In this document: positions 35,372 to 43,091 of the stretch, piece by piece
Layout of the letters: each line of letters opens with the position of its first letter
How positions within the stretch are numbered: the first letter of the stretch is position 1
NCBI GenBank assembly: GCA_022574595.1
Contig: JACZRS010000014.1
Coordinates: 60,713 to 124,712, forward strand
Direction of reading: 5' to 3'
DNA length: 64,000 nt
Source: Planctomycetota bacterium
GTDB taxonomy: Bacteria > Planctomycetota > Phycisphaerae > Phycisphaerales > SM1A02
Translations under genes and position numbers: made by a program
Notes under the pieces: model-generated
Database searches by the model: none
Told to the model about the DNA's origin: nothing
Seen by the model: only the letters and a program-made list of their open reading frames with translations

Positions 35372-35492
35372 GGGTGCCACGCACAGCGAGTCTTCGAGTC
35401 GTGCGTGTCGTTCTAGCGGTGAACTTCAAACGCACTGACGACTCCGCTGCGCTTCGCTAGAACTTGTCCCGATTCCATCGGGAGTGGCACCC
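35372..35492. repeat. Nested inverted-repeat element between M16 peptidase and recO
   Basis: Outer arms GGGTGCCAC (35372-35380) and GTGGCACCC (35484-35492) enclose inner arms GTTCTAGCG (35410-35418) and CGCTAGAAC (35455-35463), with further stems CACGCAC/GTGCGTG and CCCGAT/ATCGGG. Upstream, CCCGGGTGAAACCCGGG (35339-35355) is another hairpin. TTTT follows the outer right arm. The 218-bp gap between the convergent genes is filled by these structures, which may act as terminators or be a miniature mobile repeat. Confidence 0.75.
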
Positions 35493-35514
35493 TTTTAGAA
35501 ACTGTGCGTCAACA

Positions 35515-36249
35515 CTATTTCTCCGGAAAAGCCCATTGCATTGCGTTGGGTTCTTTGCCGATTACTTCGCGGATGTAGACTGCTAATAATCGGTTGGCTC
35601 TATCCACAGTGGCCGACTGAGCATTCATTTCACTTTGGTTGGCTGCAATATTGCGCAGCAATTTTATTGTTTCGCTTCTTACTCGCCAGCGATCACCTGT
35701 ACCGGTATCTGCTACCACTCCACCTGCTGCGGAAGAAAATGCATAGGTTGATTCATTGCCTTCAAATGCCTCGCCCGTTTGCGCATCATGATCGAGCTCA
35801 GGCTTAAAGCCGGTTTCGCAAAGTATCGCCCATTGAAAACTTAGCAACGTCAGAGAAATCCGTTTGGTATCTTCAAGGGCAGATAGAGATTTGCTGAACG
35901 CATCAAACAGTTTCGGATGGGGGTCGTGTTCGTGCAGCATGTGGTGGACAAGATCAGCCATGTAAAGACCTGCTCGATTAGCATCAAGATTATCGCGCGG
36001 GCCGCGATACATTTCCTGAAGTGTCCATTCAGTGATAATTGCCAGATCGCTACTGGGTTTAACGATGGCAACGATTTGACCATGGGTAAGCAGATCGATC
36101 CCGCCGGCAAATTTACCCTTAGGTCGCTTGGCTCCTTTTACAATGCCGCGCAGGATGCCGTGCGCGCGGCCGAACAGGCTCACCGTCTGGGAAGTCTCCG
36201 AATAGTCCCAGCGGCGAATGCAAACAGCTATGTCCGTAATAGAGTTCAT
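35515..36249 (-). CDS. recO: DNA repair protein RecO
   Basis: The 244-residue protein opens with an OB fold (about 1-80) that has the family pattern WDYSETSQTVSLFGRAHGILRGIVKGAKRPKGKF, shown here in pieces: YSETSQTVSLF, HGILRGIVKGAKR. A helical C-terminal domain follows, with LSFQWAILCETGFKPELD. The four-cysteine zinc site found in some RecO proteins is not complete. RecO anneals SSB-covered DNA and loads RecA. The ATG at 36249 is preferred over an in-frame TTG at 36255. It is divergent from parA. Confidence 0.9.
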   Translation of the reverse strand: MNSITDIAVCIRRWDYSETSQTVSLFGRAHGILRGIVKGAKRPKGKFAGGIDLLTHGQIVAIVKPSSDLAIITEWTLQEMYRGPRDNLDANRAGLYMADLVHHMLHEHDPHPKLFDAFSKSLSALEDTKRISLTLLSFQWAILCETGFKPELDHDAQTGEAFEGNESTYAFSSAAGGVVADTGTGDRWRVRSETIKLLRNIAANQSEMNAQSATVDRANRLLAVYIREVIGKEPNAMQWAFPEK

Positions 36250-36368
36250 AAGCAAGCAAAAAGCGAATATGTAAACCTAACTATTAGCTCAATAGGCCTT
36301 TATGTGCAATCCATTGTTCTTCTTGTTATGGACGGGAAACTTTTTTTTAGTCGATATACTTTAGCACC

Positions 36369-37391
36369 ATGGCAAACACTACAGGCCGAGCCAAAGAACA
36401 GACGCGAACAATAGCGGTTATGAACCAAAAAGGCGGTGTTGGCAAAACAACAACTACCGTCAATCTCGGTGCTGCGATCGCTTCAGCGGGTAAACGCGTC
36501 TGCCTAATTGATCTCGATCCACAAGCCCATTTAACATTACACCTCGGCCTGGATCACCAGCAAGTCGAAAAAAGCGTATACGACCTATTGATTGATCCGG
36601 ATTGCCTGGCTGAGCAGTGCATTATAAATAGCGCAAATAATCTCGATGTAATTGCATCTGAAGTTGATCTGGCCGCTGCTGAAGCTGAACTTGCATCCCA
36701 TCCACAAAAGCAGAAGATCCTATTCGAGAAATTCCAAGTCATTTCGCATAACTACGATGTTGTGTTGATCGACTGTCCGCCGAGCTTGGGATTACTAACT
36801 CTAAACGCACTCGCACTTGCTGATGAAGTTTTCGTTCCGCTCCAAGCGCATTTTCTTGCCTTACAGGGTTTGGGAAAACTGCTGGAAACCGTAGCCATGG
36901 TAGCCCAATCGGTTAATCCCGAAATACAAGTTACCTGCGTACCACTTTGTATGCACGAAAAGCAAACAACGCTGGCTAAAGAAGTGGTTGCGGATCTTGA
37001 AGAATTCTTTGTTACTGCGCGCGATCAAGATGTGCCTTGGCGCAATTGCAGATTGCTCAGCCCACCAATACGTCGCAATATCAAATTAGCAGAAGCGCCA
37101 AGCTTCGGCCAAACCATCTTTGACTACTCGCCTCAATGTGCGGGCGCAGCCGACTACCGCAAGATGGCAAAGCGGCTTATCCACCAGTGGAAAGTTGAGG
37201 CCGCAGCGCTTGAAAAGGCCGAACGTAAAACCACAAAGAAGAAAGTTGCAAAAGCTGCGTACAAAACAACACCCAAAGCCGATTCTACGGTCGAGTTTAT
37301 TCCAAAAGCTGATGGAAAAGTTGATAAAATCATGGATGAACCAGCAGCAATAGATGAGCCTGTCGGCACAGCTGAAAACAGTGGCCCATAG
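36369..37391 (+). CDS. parA: Chromosome partitioning ATPase ParA (Soj)
   Basis: The 340-residue product has the deviant Walker A motif NQKGGVGKTTTTVNLGAA with the signature lysine, LIDLDPQAHLTLHLG (Walker A' region) and VLIDCPPSLGLLTLNAL (Walker B). LAEAPSFGQTIFDYSP near the end of the core is the usual Soj motif. A 70-residue Lys/Thr/Ala-rich tail (about 270-340) is extra and could bind DNA. It works with ParB, whose gene is 15 kb away at 20.5 kb; the two are normally adjacent. The end overlaps the next gene by about 38 bases. Confidence 0.95.
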   Translation: MANTTGRAKEQTRTIAVMNQKGGVGKTTTTVNLGAAIASAGKRVCLIDLDPQAHLTLHLGLDHQQVEKSVYDLLIDPDCLAEQCIINSANNLDVIASEVDLAAAEAELASHPQKQKILFEKFQVISHNYDVVLIDCPPSLGLLTLNALALADEVFVPLQAHFLALQGLGKLLETVAMVAQSVNPEIQVTCVPLCMHEKQTTLAKEVVADLEEFFVTARDQDVPWRNCRLLSPPIRRNIKLAEAPSFGQTIFDYSPQCAGAADYRKMAKRLIHQWKVEAAALEKAERKTTKKKVAKAAYKTTPKADSTVEFIPKADGKVDKIMDEPAAIDEPVGTAENSGP

Positions 37392-38529
37392 TAACTTGAA
37401 TAGTTCAGCCCACTTAACGCGTCTTTGGAAGATAGCATTTGCTATCTATGCTCTTTTGCTAACAGTCGGAACACATTGGCCAAGTCTAAAATTGGGATCG
37501 GAGGAAAGTCCCTGGCCGGACAAACTTATGCACATGCTTGCATTTGGCGGTTTGGCGTTCTTATTTATACAAACCAGATGGATAAAAAAACTCTACCTGT
37601 GCGGGATAATTGCATTTGCCTGGACTTTGTTTGATGAGTTTTCGCAATCCTTACCAATCCTCGGCCGAGAATCTTCCTGGGGTGATGCTCTATCTGGTGT
37701 AATGGGAGTTACAATAATCATGGCATTGACTTGGGCATTAGGGCCAATCGGCGGCTTTGCAAATCGCTTGCGCTTAGCGCAACAACAATTCATTATTCAC
37801 CAACTACTAAAGCAAAAAAAGAACTTAATTATTTTAATCGCATCTGCAATAGGCGGTGCGGTAATAATCGCTATACCCATTGGTCTATCGTGGGTCTTAT
37901 CCGTTAAAACTCTTTTAAATGATTCCGAATTGATGGTTGGTACTATTGTTGCAGGAGTGGTTGGTGCGGTTGCAGGTATATATGTTGCGCTAACCGGTAT
38001 GATCAGCCGCTGCGCAGCAATTGAAAATCTCAAAGCATCGTGCTTTGTTTGTGATGCCTCGTGCAAGGATGTTCAGTTTGATGATAATGGTAAAGGTAAA
38101 TGTCCAAAGTGTGAAGCTGCGGTATATCGCGGTCAATGGGCGGAGCCTATGCAGCTGCCTATCTCAGCGATGCTCAAAGGTGCAGGCTTAGCGGTTGGCG
38201 TAGCTGCTGCACTAATTGCAGCGATTGTCATAGGTATAATTGGATTTACATTCTTACACGGGAAATTTGAGTTGGCGCGGCAAATAACTCACGCATGGAA
38301 TTCCTGGTCGGACGATTTCATTATTACTATCGATCTCACTGCAATTGCATTGATCGTAGCGATTGCTTTGCGCATCTACCGATCTCGCCAGGCGAGATTT
38401 TATGATCGACAAGATAAATTCTGCCGCGCATGTGATCATGATCTGCAAGGTACGCCGATCGACAGAGGGATTGGTCGTTGTCCGGAATGTGGTGTGACCT
38501 TTGCGCGCTTTGTTGACAAAAAAGAATAA
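37354..38529 (+). CDS. VanZ-like membrane protein with two zinc ribbons
   Basis: The 391-residue protein begins with a VanZ-like four-helix membrane domain (about 25-130) containing WPDKLMHMLAFGGLAFLF and FDEFSQSLPILGRESSWGD, where Asp, His and Asp/Glu positions match the VanZ pattern. Two further pairs of membrane helices alternate with zinc ribbons, CFVCDASCKDVQF with CPKCEAAVY, and CRACDHDLQG with GRCPECGVTFARF at the C-terminus. A full paralogue follows. The start overlaps parA by 38 bases; a later start is possible. VanZ domains are linked to envelope-antibiotic resistance, but the function here is unknown. Confidence 0.78.
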   Translation: MSLSAQLKTVAHSNLNSSAHLTRLWKIAFAIYALLLTVGTHWPSLKLGSEESPWPDKLMHMLAFGGLAFLFIQTRWIKKLYLCGIIAFAWTLFDEFSQSLPILGRESSWGDALSGVMGVTIIMALTWALGPIGGFANRLRLAQQQFIIHQLLKQKKNLIILIASAIGGAVIIAIPIGLSWVLSVKTLLNDSELMVGTIVAGVVGAVAGIYVALTGMISRCAAIENLKASCFVCDASCKDVQFDDNGKGKCPKCEAAVYRGQWAEPMQLPISAMLKGAGLAVGVAAALIAAIVIGIIGFTFLHGKFELARQITHAWNSWSDDFIITIDLTAIALIVAIALRIYRSRQARFYDRQDKFCRACDHDLQGTPIDRGIGRCPECGVTFARFVDKKE

Positions 38530-38537
38530 GAATTGAA

Positions 38538-38568
38538 ACACGGAGGGCCACGGAGAACCACGGAGGAA
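38538..38568. repeat. CCACGGAG short tandem repeat
   Basis: Three tandem units of the form (N)CCACGGAG (ACGGAGGGCC, ACGGAGAACC, ACGGAGG) lie between the two VanZ-like genes. This is a common kind of dispersed intergenic repeat. Confidence 0.75.
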
Positions 38569-38618
38569 GATGAATAATGTGATAAGATAAGAGAGGGAGA
38601 GAAAAGGAGTTTATCACC

Positions 38619-39800
38619 GTGGCAAGAAGGAGCTTTGCCAATTTAGATCGACGAAAAGTTATGTGGCTGGTTATAGCTCTAGCTTTGATTGCAATGTCGA
38701 TAGTCCTGCGCTGGCCCACGCTTGCTTTAACGGTATTTATTCCCGGCTCGAAAACTGTTCTATTAACTCTATTGATTATTTATGCCATTGTCAGCTTTTT
38801 CTGGTTTCGCCTAAATCTAGTTAAATCGAAATTACTGTTAGGTTTACTTGCATGTCTCTTGCCATTGGCGGATGAAGGTATAGCGTATTTTACTCGTTTT
38901 ATTAATGCGGAAGAACGACTTGAGTTGACTGATTTGGCAGCAACTTTTCTCGGTGTAAATCTAGGTTGGTATTTTGCTTGGTCACTGCAACCCTATAAGG
39001 GATTAGGAGAACAGATCGCTCGCAACTATTTTAGATATGTCAAGCGACGTGCGCTACATGATGCGGAGTATCACCGCATGTATATTCAGAGATCAGTGCG
39101 TCAAGCCTTCATTAGCTTTTTATTTGCAGCTGCCGGTTCAATAATTATTCTATTGGTCGTTTGGAACACAACTAGCGGTCAAATTACATTGCAGCCGTTG
39201 CACATAGCGCCATATATATGGATCATTATTTTCATATTTCTAGTATTTGCGATAGCGTTGCCAATTAGATTAAACCGTATTTGGCTTGTCTTTGAAGTTG
39301 CGCCAGTATATTCAAAACAAATGCCTTGCTTTAACTGTGATACGTGCTGTATTGAAACTGAATTTGATGAAAATGGTTGGGGCAATTGCTCCAAATGCAG
39401 CGCTATTTTGCATCACGGTCAGTGGATTTCACCTCGTAAAATACAGATAAAAAATACTAGCAAACAAGTCAAATTTCTTAAATATATCAGTAAATTTGTG
39501 CCTGTGATTACGCTTCCGTTTGTAATAATATTCTTTAGCATAGTGGCTGACTTCACTGGCTCCGGTATCGAGTTCATTCTTACACTGATCTTGACACATG
39601 TTGTAATGTATCATGGAATTTTTCGTTGGATAAGATATCTAATTTCAAGAAGCTATATATATCAGCACATTGAATGTCGCGAGTGCGCTTATGAGCTGAA
39701 AGGTATATTGTTAGAACAGGGCATAGGTATTTGCCCGGAATGTGGGCTGCGCTTCGCGCGCATCATTAAAGAAGAACAGCCGAATATTGCTATGAATTGA
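38619..39800 (+). CDS. VanZ-like membrane protein with two zinc ribbons, paralogue 2
   Basis: The 393-residue protein is colinear with its upstream neighbour: an N-terminal VanZ-type membrane part (LPLADEGIAYFTRFINAEER, with DLAATFLGVNLGWYFAW), a helix pair, the ribbon CFNCDTCCIETEF with CSKCSAILHHGQW, another helix pair, and the terminal ribbon CRECAYELKG with GICPECGLRFAR. It starts at a GTG with AAAAGGAG about nine bases upstream. Just past its stop lies a fragment of a third copy of the terminal ribbon, showing tandem duplication. Codon use is AT-rich compared with the surroundings. Confidence 0.75.
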   Translation: MARRSFANLDRRKVMWLVIALALIAMSIVLRWPTLALTVFIPGSKTVLLTLLIIYAIVSFFWFRLNLVKSKLLLGLLACLLPLADEGIAYFTRFINAEERLELTDLAATFLGVNLGWYFAWSLQPYKGLGEQIARNYFRYVKRRALHDAEYHRMYIQRSVRQAFISFLFAAAGSIIILLVVWNTTSGQITLQPLHIAPYIWIIIFIFLVFAIALPIRLNRIWLVFEVAPVYSKQMPCFNCDTCCIETEFDENGWGNCSKCSAILHHGQWISPRKIQIKNTSKQVKFLKYISKFVPVITLPFVIIFFSIVADFTGSGIEFILTLILTHVVMYHGIFRWIRYLISRSYIYQHIECRECAYELKGILLEQGIGICPECGLRFARIIKEEQPNIAMN

Positions 39801-39874
39801 AGGGGATTACAATTGAGGAGGGCGTGGGCACTTGTCCTGAGTGTGGATTGCGGTTTGCGCGATTTGTAAAATAG
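39791..39874 (+). pseudogene. Remnant of a third zinc-ribbon C-terminus
   Basis: In the frame starting at 39791 the sequence reads YELKGITIEEGVG then TCPECGLRFARFVK and stop. It aligns with the last ribbon of the preceding gene (YELKGILLEQGIG, CPECGLRFAR). There is no start codon or first CxxC half, so this is the scar of a deleted or recombined tandem copy. Confidence 0.85.
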
Positions 39875-39950
39875 GAATGGGACGCTGCGCGTCTCCCGCT
39901 AAACGGGTGTGTGGCGGGGTTTTTGGTTTCTTGACGATACTGCTATTTGC

Positions 39951-41510
39951 ATGGCTGAGCGCTTTGAGAAACATTCGCGTACTTTTTCGCTGCTGACTTT
40001 GTTGAGTCGACTTACTGGTCTGGTGCGCGATGCGACCTTGAGCCGGGTCTTTGGCGCAGCCGGTGTTATGGACGCGTTCTTCTTCGCCTTTATTATCCCA
40101 AATCTGTTTCGCAGACTCTTTGGAGAAGGCGCGCTTGCATCGGCATTTATCCCAACATACGCGCAGCTGGATAAATCTGATCCGATAGTGGCTAAGCGCC
40201 TGGCTTGCCTTGTCATTGCCTGCCTTGTTGTTGCGCTTGGCTGCTTGACTTTAATAGGAGAGTTAGGCCTATACATCATTTCGCTTTATAGTAAAGATGA
40301 CAATCTTGCGTTGCGGTTGATGATGATCATGCTGCCATATATGCCATTGGTTTGTGTGGTTGCGATCTTCGGAGCTATGCTGCAAGTGCATGGGAAGTTT
40401 GGCCCAAGCGCAGCAGCACCAATCGTGCTGAATATCTGTTTAATCGCAGCCGCAATTGCTGGGATCGCAGCAACAAAGGATATAGATGCACAAACCCATG
40501 TCAGTTTCGTCGCAGCAGCGGTTGTATTAGCAGGTGTGATTCAAGTTCTATGGATGCTGTTTGCACTGCGTGGCAGGGGATGGTGGACGAGGGATCTTAG
40601 ATTAGCGCGCAGTGAGCTAAAGAAAATTATGCGCTTAGCCGGCCCAATGATCCTTGGCCTGGGTGTGCTGCAACTCAATACTTTCTTTGATGCATTAATT
40701 GCCAGCTACCCCAGCACTGTAGGTTCAACCATATTCGGTTTCGATTACCCATTAACTCAAGGAGCCATGGCTGCGGTTAGTTTCGCGCAAAGGTTATATC
40801 AATTCCCGCTTGGTGTTTTTGGGATAGCCATTGCAACTGCGATTTACCCCGCCTTGTCGCGCTTAGCTAACGATGAAGACGCATTTTCAGATACACTAAG
40901 GCGAGGCCTGCGTTTAGTAGTTTTTATTGGCTTGCCCGCTAGCGCAGGACTCATAATCGTTGCTCAACCACTGGCCGCAACGATACTCCAGGGTGGCGAT
41001 TTCTCGGCAAGCGATTCTAACCGTGTTGCGTTCGTGTTATTGGGTTACGCAACAGCGGTCTGGGCCTATTCAATGACGCATGTACTTACGCGCGCTTTTT
41101 ATGCAATGGGTAATGTGAAAACGCCAGTGCGGATTGCAGTAGGTATGGTTGCACTAAATCTGGTTCTTAATTGCACGTTGATTTGGACGCCTCTAAAGGA
41201 AGCGGGATTAGCCTGGTCGACGGCAATCTGCGCTGTAATACAAGCGTCATTATTACTGTGGCGGGCAAATAGCAGAATAAAAAACATTGTTGATAAAGCG
41301 GTGATATTAAGCTGGACTAAAACCATATTTGCGACAATGGTGATGTTCATTGTTGCGTGGTTCGTTGCAGCTTGGCTTGGAACACAAGATACATGGACGG
41401 GATCACTAGTAACACTTTTAGCAGTAGTGTTTGTAGGCACTACCACGATGTTTGCGGTTGCGGGAACGCTAAAGATGCCCGAGTTATGGTGGGCGATAGG
41501 CAAGCGTTAG
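39951..41510 (+). CDS. murJ: Lipid II flippase MurJ (MviN)
   Basis: The 519-residue protein starts MAERFEKHSRTFSLLTLLSR and proceeds GLVRDATLSRVFGAAGVMDAFFFAFIIPNLFRRLFGEGA, the diagnostic MurJ beginning, shown here in part as GVMDAFFFAFIIPNLFRRL. About 14 membrane helices are spread over the length, with MAAVSFAQRLYQFPLGVFGI marking helix 7-8. It flips lipid II across the inner membrane for peptidoglycan. The ATG at 39951 is preferred to the GTG at 39909, which would give a non-homologous extension. It converges with mqnE. Confidence 0.95.
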   Translation: MAERFEKHSRTFSLLTLLSRLTGLVRDATLSRVFGAAGVMDAFFFAFIIPNLFRRLFGEGALASAFIPTYAQLDKSDPIVAKRLACLVIACLVVALGCLTLIGELGLYIISLYSKDDNLALRLMMIMLPYMPLVCVVAIFGAMLQVHGKFGPSAAAPIVLNICLIAAAIAGIAATKDIDAQTHVSFVAAAVVLAGVIQVLWMLFALRGRGWWTRDLRLARSELKKIMRLAGPMILGLGVLQLNTFFDALIASYPSTVGSTIFGFDYPLTQGAMAAVSFAQRLYQFPLGVFGIAIATAIYPALSRLANDEDAFSDTLRRGLRLVVFIGLPASAGLIIVAQPLAATILQGGDFSASDSNRVAFVLLGYATAVWAYSMTHVLTRAFYAMGNVKTPVRIAVGMVALNLVLNCTLIWTPLKEAGLAWSTAICAVIQASLLLWRANSRIKNIVDKAVILSWTKTIFATMVMFIVAWFVAAWLGTQDTWTGSLVTLLAVVFVGTTTMFAVAGTLKMPELWWAIGKR

Positions 41511-41526
41511 TAGCTAAAGCACAATG

Positions 41527-42834
41527 CTATTTATTTTCAACAACCTGCCAAGTGTCACCATCGCGCTCTATTGGGCGATAAAGGGTGTCGCGCTCGACTG
41601 GCGTGAAACCTGCTTGGCGAATTGCGCGCTGAAGATCCCAGACGTTTGCTTCTTGATGGGTTGATGTACTTTTAACTTTGGTAATGTCGTACCACACCAC
41701 TGTGCCATCTATATCATCCGCACCACATTGGAGCATTACCTGTGCCAGTTCAATTGTGTGCATGATCCAAAAAGCTTTGCAATGCGGCAGGTTGTCCAGC
41801 ATCAATCTTGATATGGCAAGTGTACGCAGGTTTTCCAAACCGGTTGGGCCTGGCAAATGCTCAATCGCAGAATCATCTGGTATAAACGGCAAAGGAATGA
41901 TTGTTTGGAAATAGCCAGAGTCAAAGTCGCTTGGATCAGGCAGTCTGTTAGAAGGATACATCTCATCCGGGCCAGTTAGAACAACCGCATCATCTTCCTG
42001 CATTATTATATTCTGCGTTCTGGCCCAATTGTTTAGCGCACGATCTTGTTCTTTTCGAAGAATATCCATGTGGCGGATGCGATCTGCTCGCTGCTCGATA
42101 TGGCCATAGAGCATGGTTGCGTTTGTATTTAGTCCCAGTTCATGTGCAGCTCGATGCACATCAAGCCAGGTTCCCGCTCTGATTTTTCCTTTAAATGCTT
42201 CATCATGGACGCGATCGTCAAATACCTCAGCTCCCCCGCCGGGCAATGATCCGAGTCCCGCGTCTTTTAGATCCCGTAATACCGCTTTGATGCCTTGGTA
42301 TTTTTGCTTGCCCCGTTTAGAGATTCGCGCAAGATGAACTATCTCAACTGCGGTGAATGCTTTGATATGTAACTTGGGTGCTTCCTCTCGGATCACCTGC
42401 ATCATCTGCGTGTAATATTCAAATGGAAGGTATGGGTGCAAGCCCCCAACGATATGTAGTTCGGTAGCGCCTGCCTTAGCAGCGCTGATTGCTTCATTAC
42501 GGATCTTGTCGATGGATAATTCGTAGGCTCCATCCTGATCTTTCTTGCGGTAGAAACTACAGAAGCTGCAGCTAAGCGCACAGACGTTGGAGTAGTTGAT
42601 GTGGCGGTTAATGTTGTAGTAGGCGATATTCTTGTGCATTCGCCTTCTGACTAAATCTGCCAGGGAGCAAACGGTCCAAATGTCAGGCGTTTCATACAGC
42701 AGCTCACCATCTGCGACAGATAAGCGCTGCCCAGCTTTGACTTTATGGACGATCTGCTCGATTCTCGGATCTGATACAGCAGTCTCAACTGAGATTGAGA
42801 CTAAATCAGTGCTAGGTAGTGCTACGGTAGTCAT
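41527..42834 (-). CDS. mqnE: Aminofutalosine synthase MqnE (radical SAM)
   Basis: The 435-residue radical SAM enzyme joins the product of MqnA to SAM to form aminofutalosine in the futalosine route to menaquinone. The iron-sulfur motif is CALSCSFCSF in NYSNVCALSCSFCSFYRK, and ELHIVGGLHPYLPFEYY, IKAFTAVEIVHLARIS and GGGAEVFDDRV follow in MqnE rather than MqnC order. EQDRALNNWARTQNIIMQ is unusual in detail. The presence of this gene implies menaquinone-based respiration without the Men pathway. No other mqn genes are adjacent. Confidence 0.93.
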   Translation of the reverse strand: MTTVALPSTDLVSISVETAVSDPRIEQIVHKVKAGQRLSVADGELLYETPDIWTVCSLADLVRRRMHKNIAYYNINRHINYSNVCALSCSFCSFYRKKDQDGAYELSIDKIRNEAISAAKAGATELHIVGGLHPYLPFEYYTQMMQVIREEAPKLHIKAFTAVEIVHLARISKRGKQKYQGIKAVLRDLKDAGLGSLPGGGAEVFDDRVHDEAFKGKIRAGTWLDVHRAAHELGLNTNATMLYGHIEQRADRIRHMDILRKEQDRALNNWARTQNIIMQEDDAVVLTGPDEMYPSNRLPDPSDFDSGYFQTIIPLPFIPDDSAIEHLPGPTGLENLRTLAISRLMLDNLPHCKAFWIMHTIELAQVMLQCGADDIDGTVVWYDITKVKSTSTHQEANVWDLQRAIRQAGFTPVERDTLYRPIERDGDTWQVVENK

Positions 42835-43091
42835 TTTGGTCCTTGTTTAGGGGGAGGCATCCTAGACATAAATGTGCGAGGGAGAAGTTTCCTTGGTTGG
42901 TTTGCGATGAGCAATCTCCTAAGGCAAGCAATAAAGCCGATTCATGGTTATTGCGAATCATGCAAGGAGCAGATTTTTTCGTTAAGGCGGAGATTCTCGG
43001 ACCTGTAACTGGAGCGAGACTGCCCCCGCGTCGATATCCAGTGTGTCCTTCAATGGGGTATTAGCACGCGGATCAAGGCGAGAGTAGCGAT

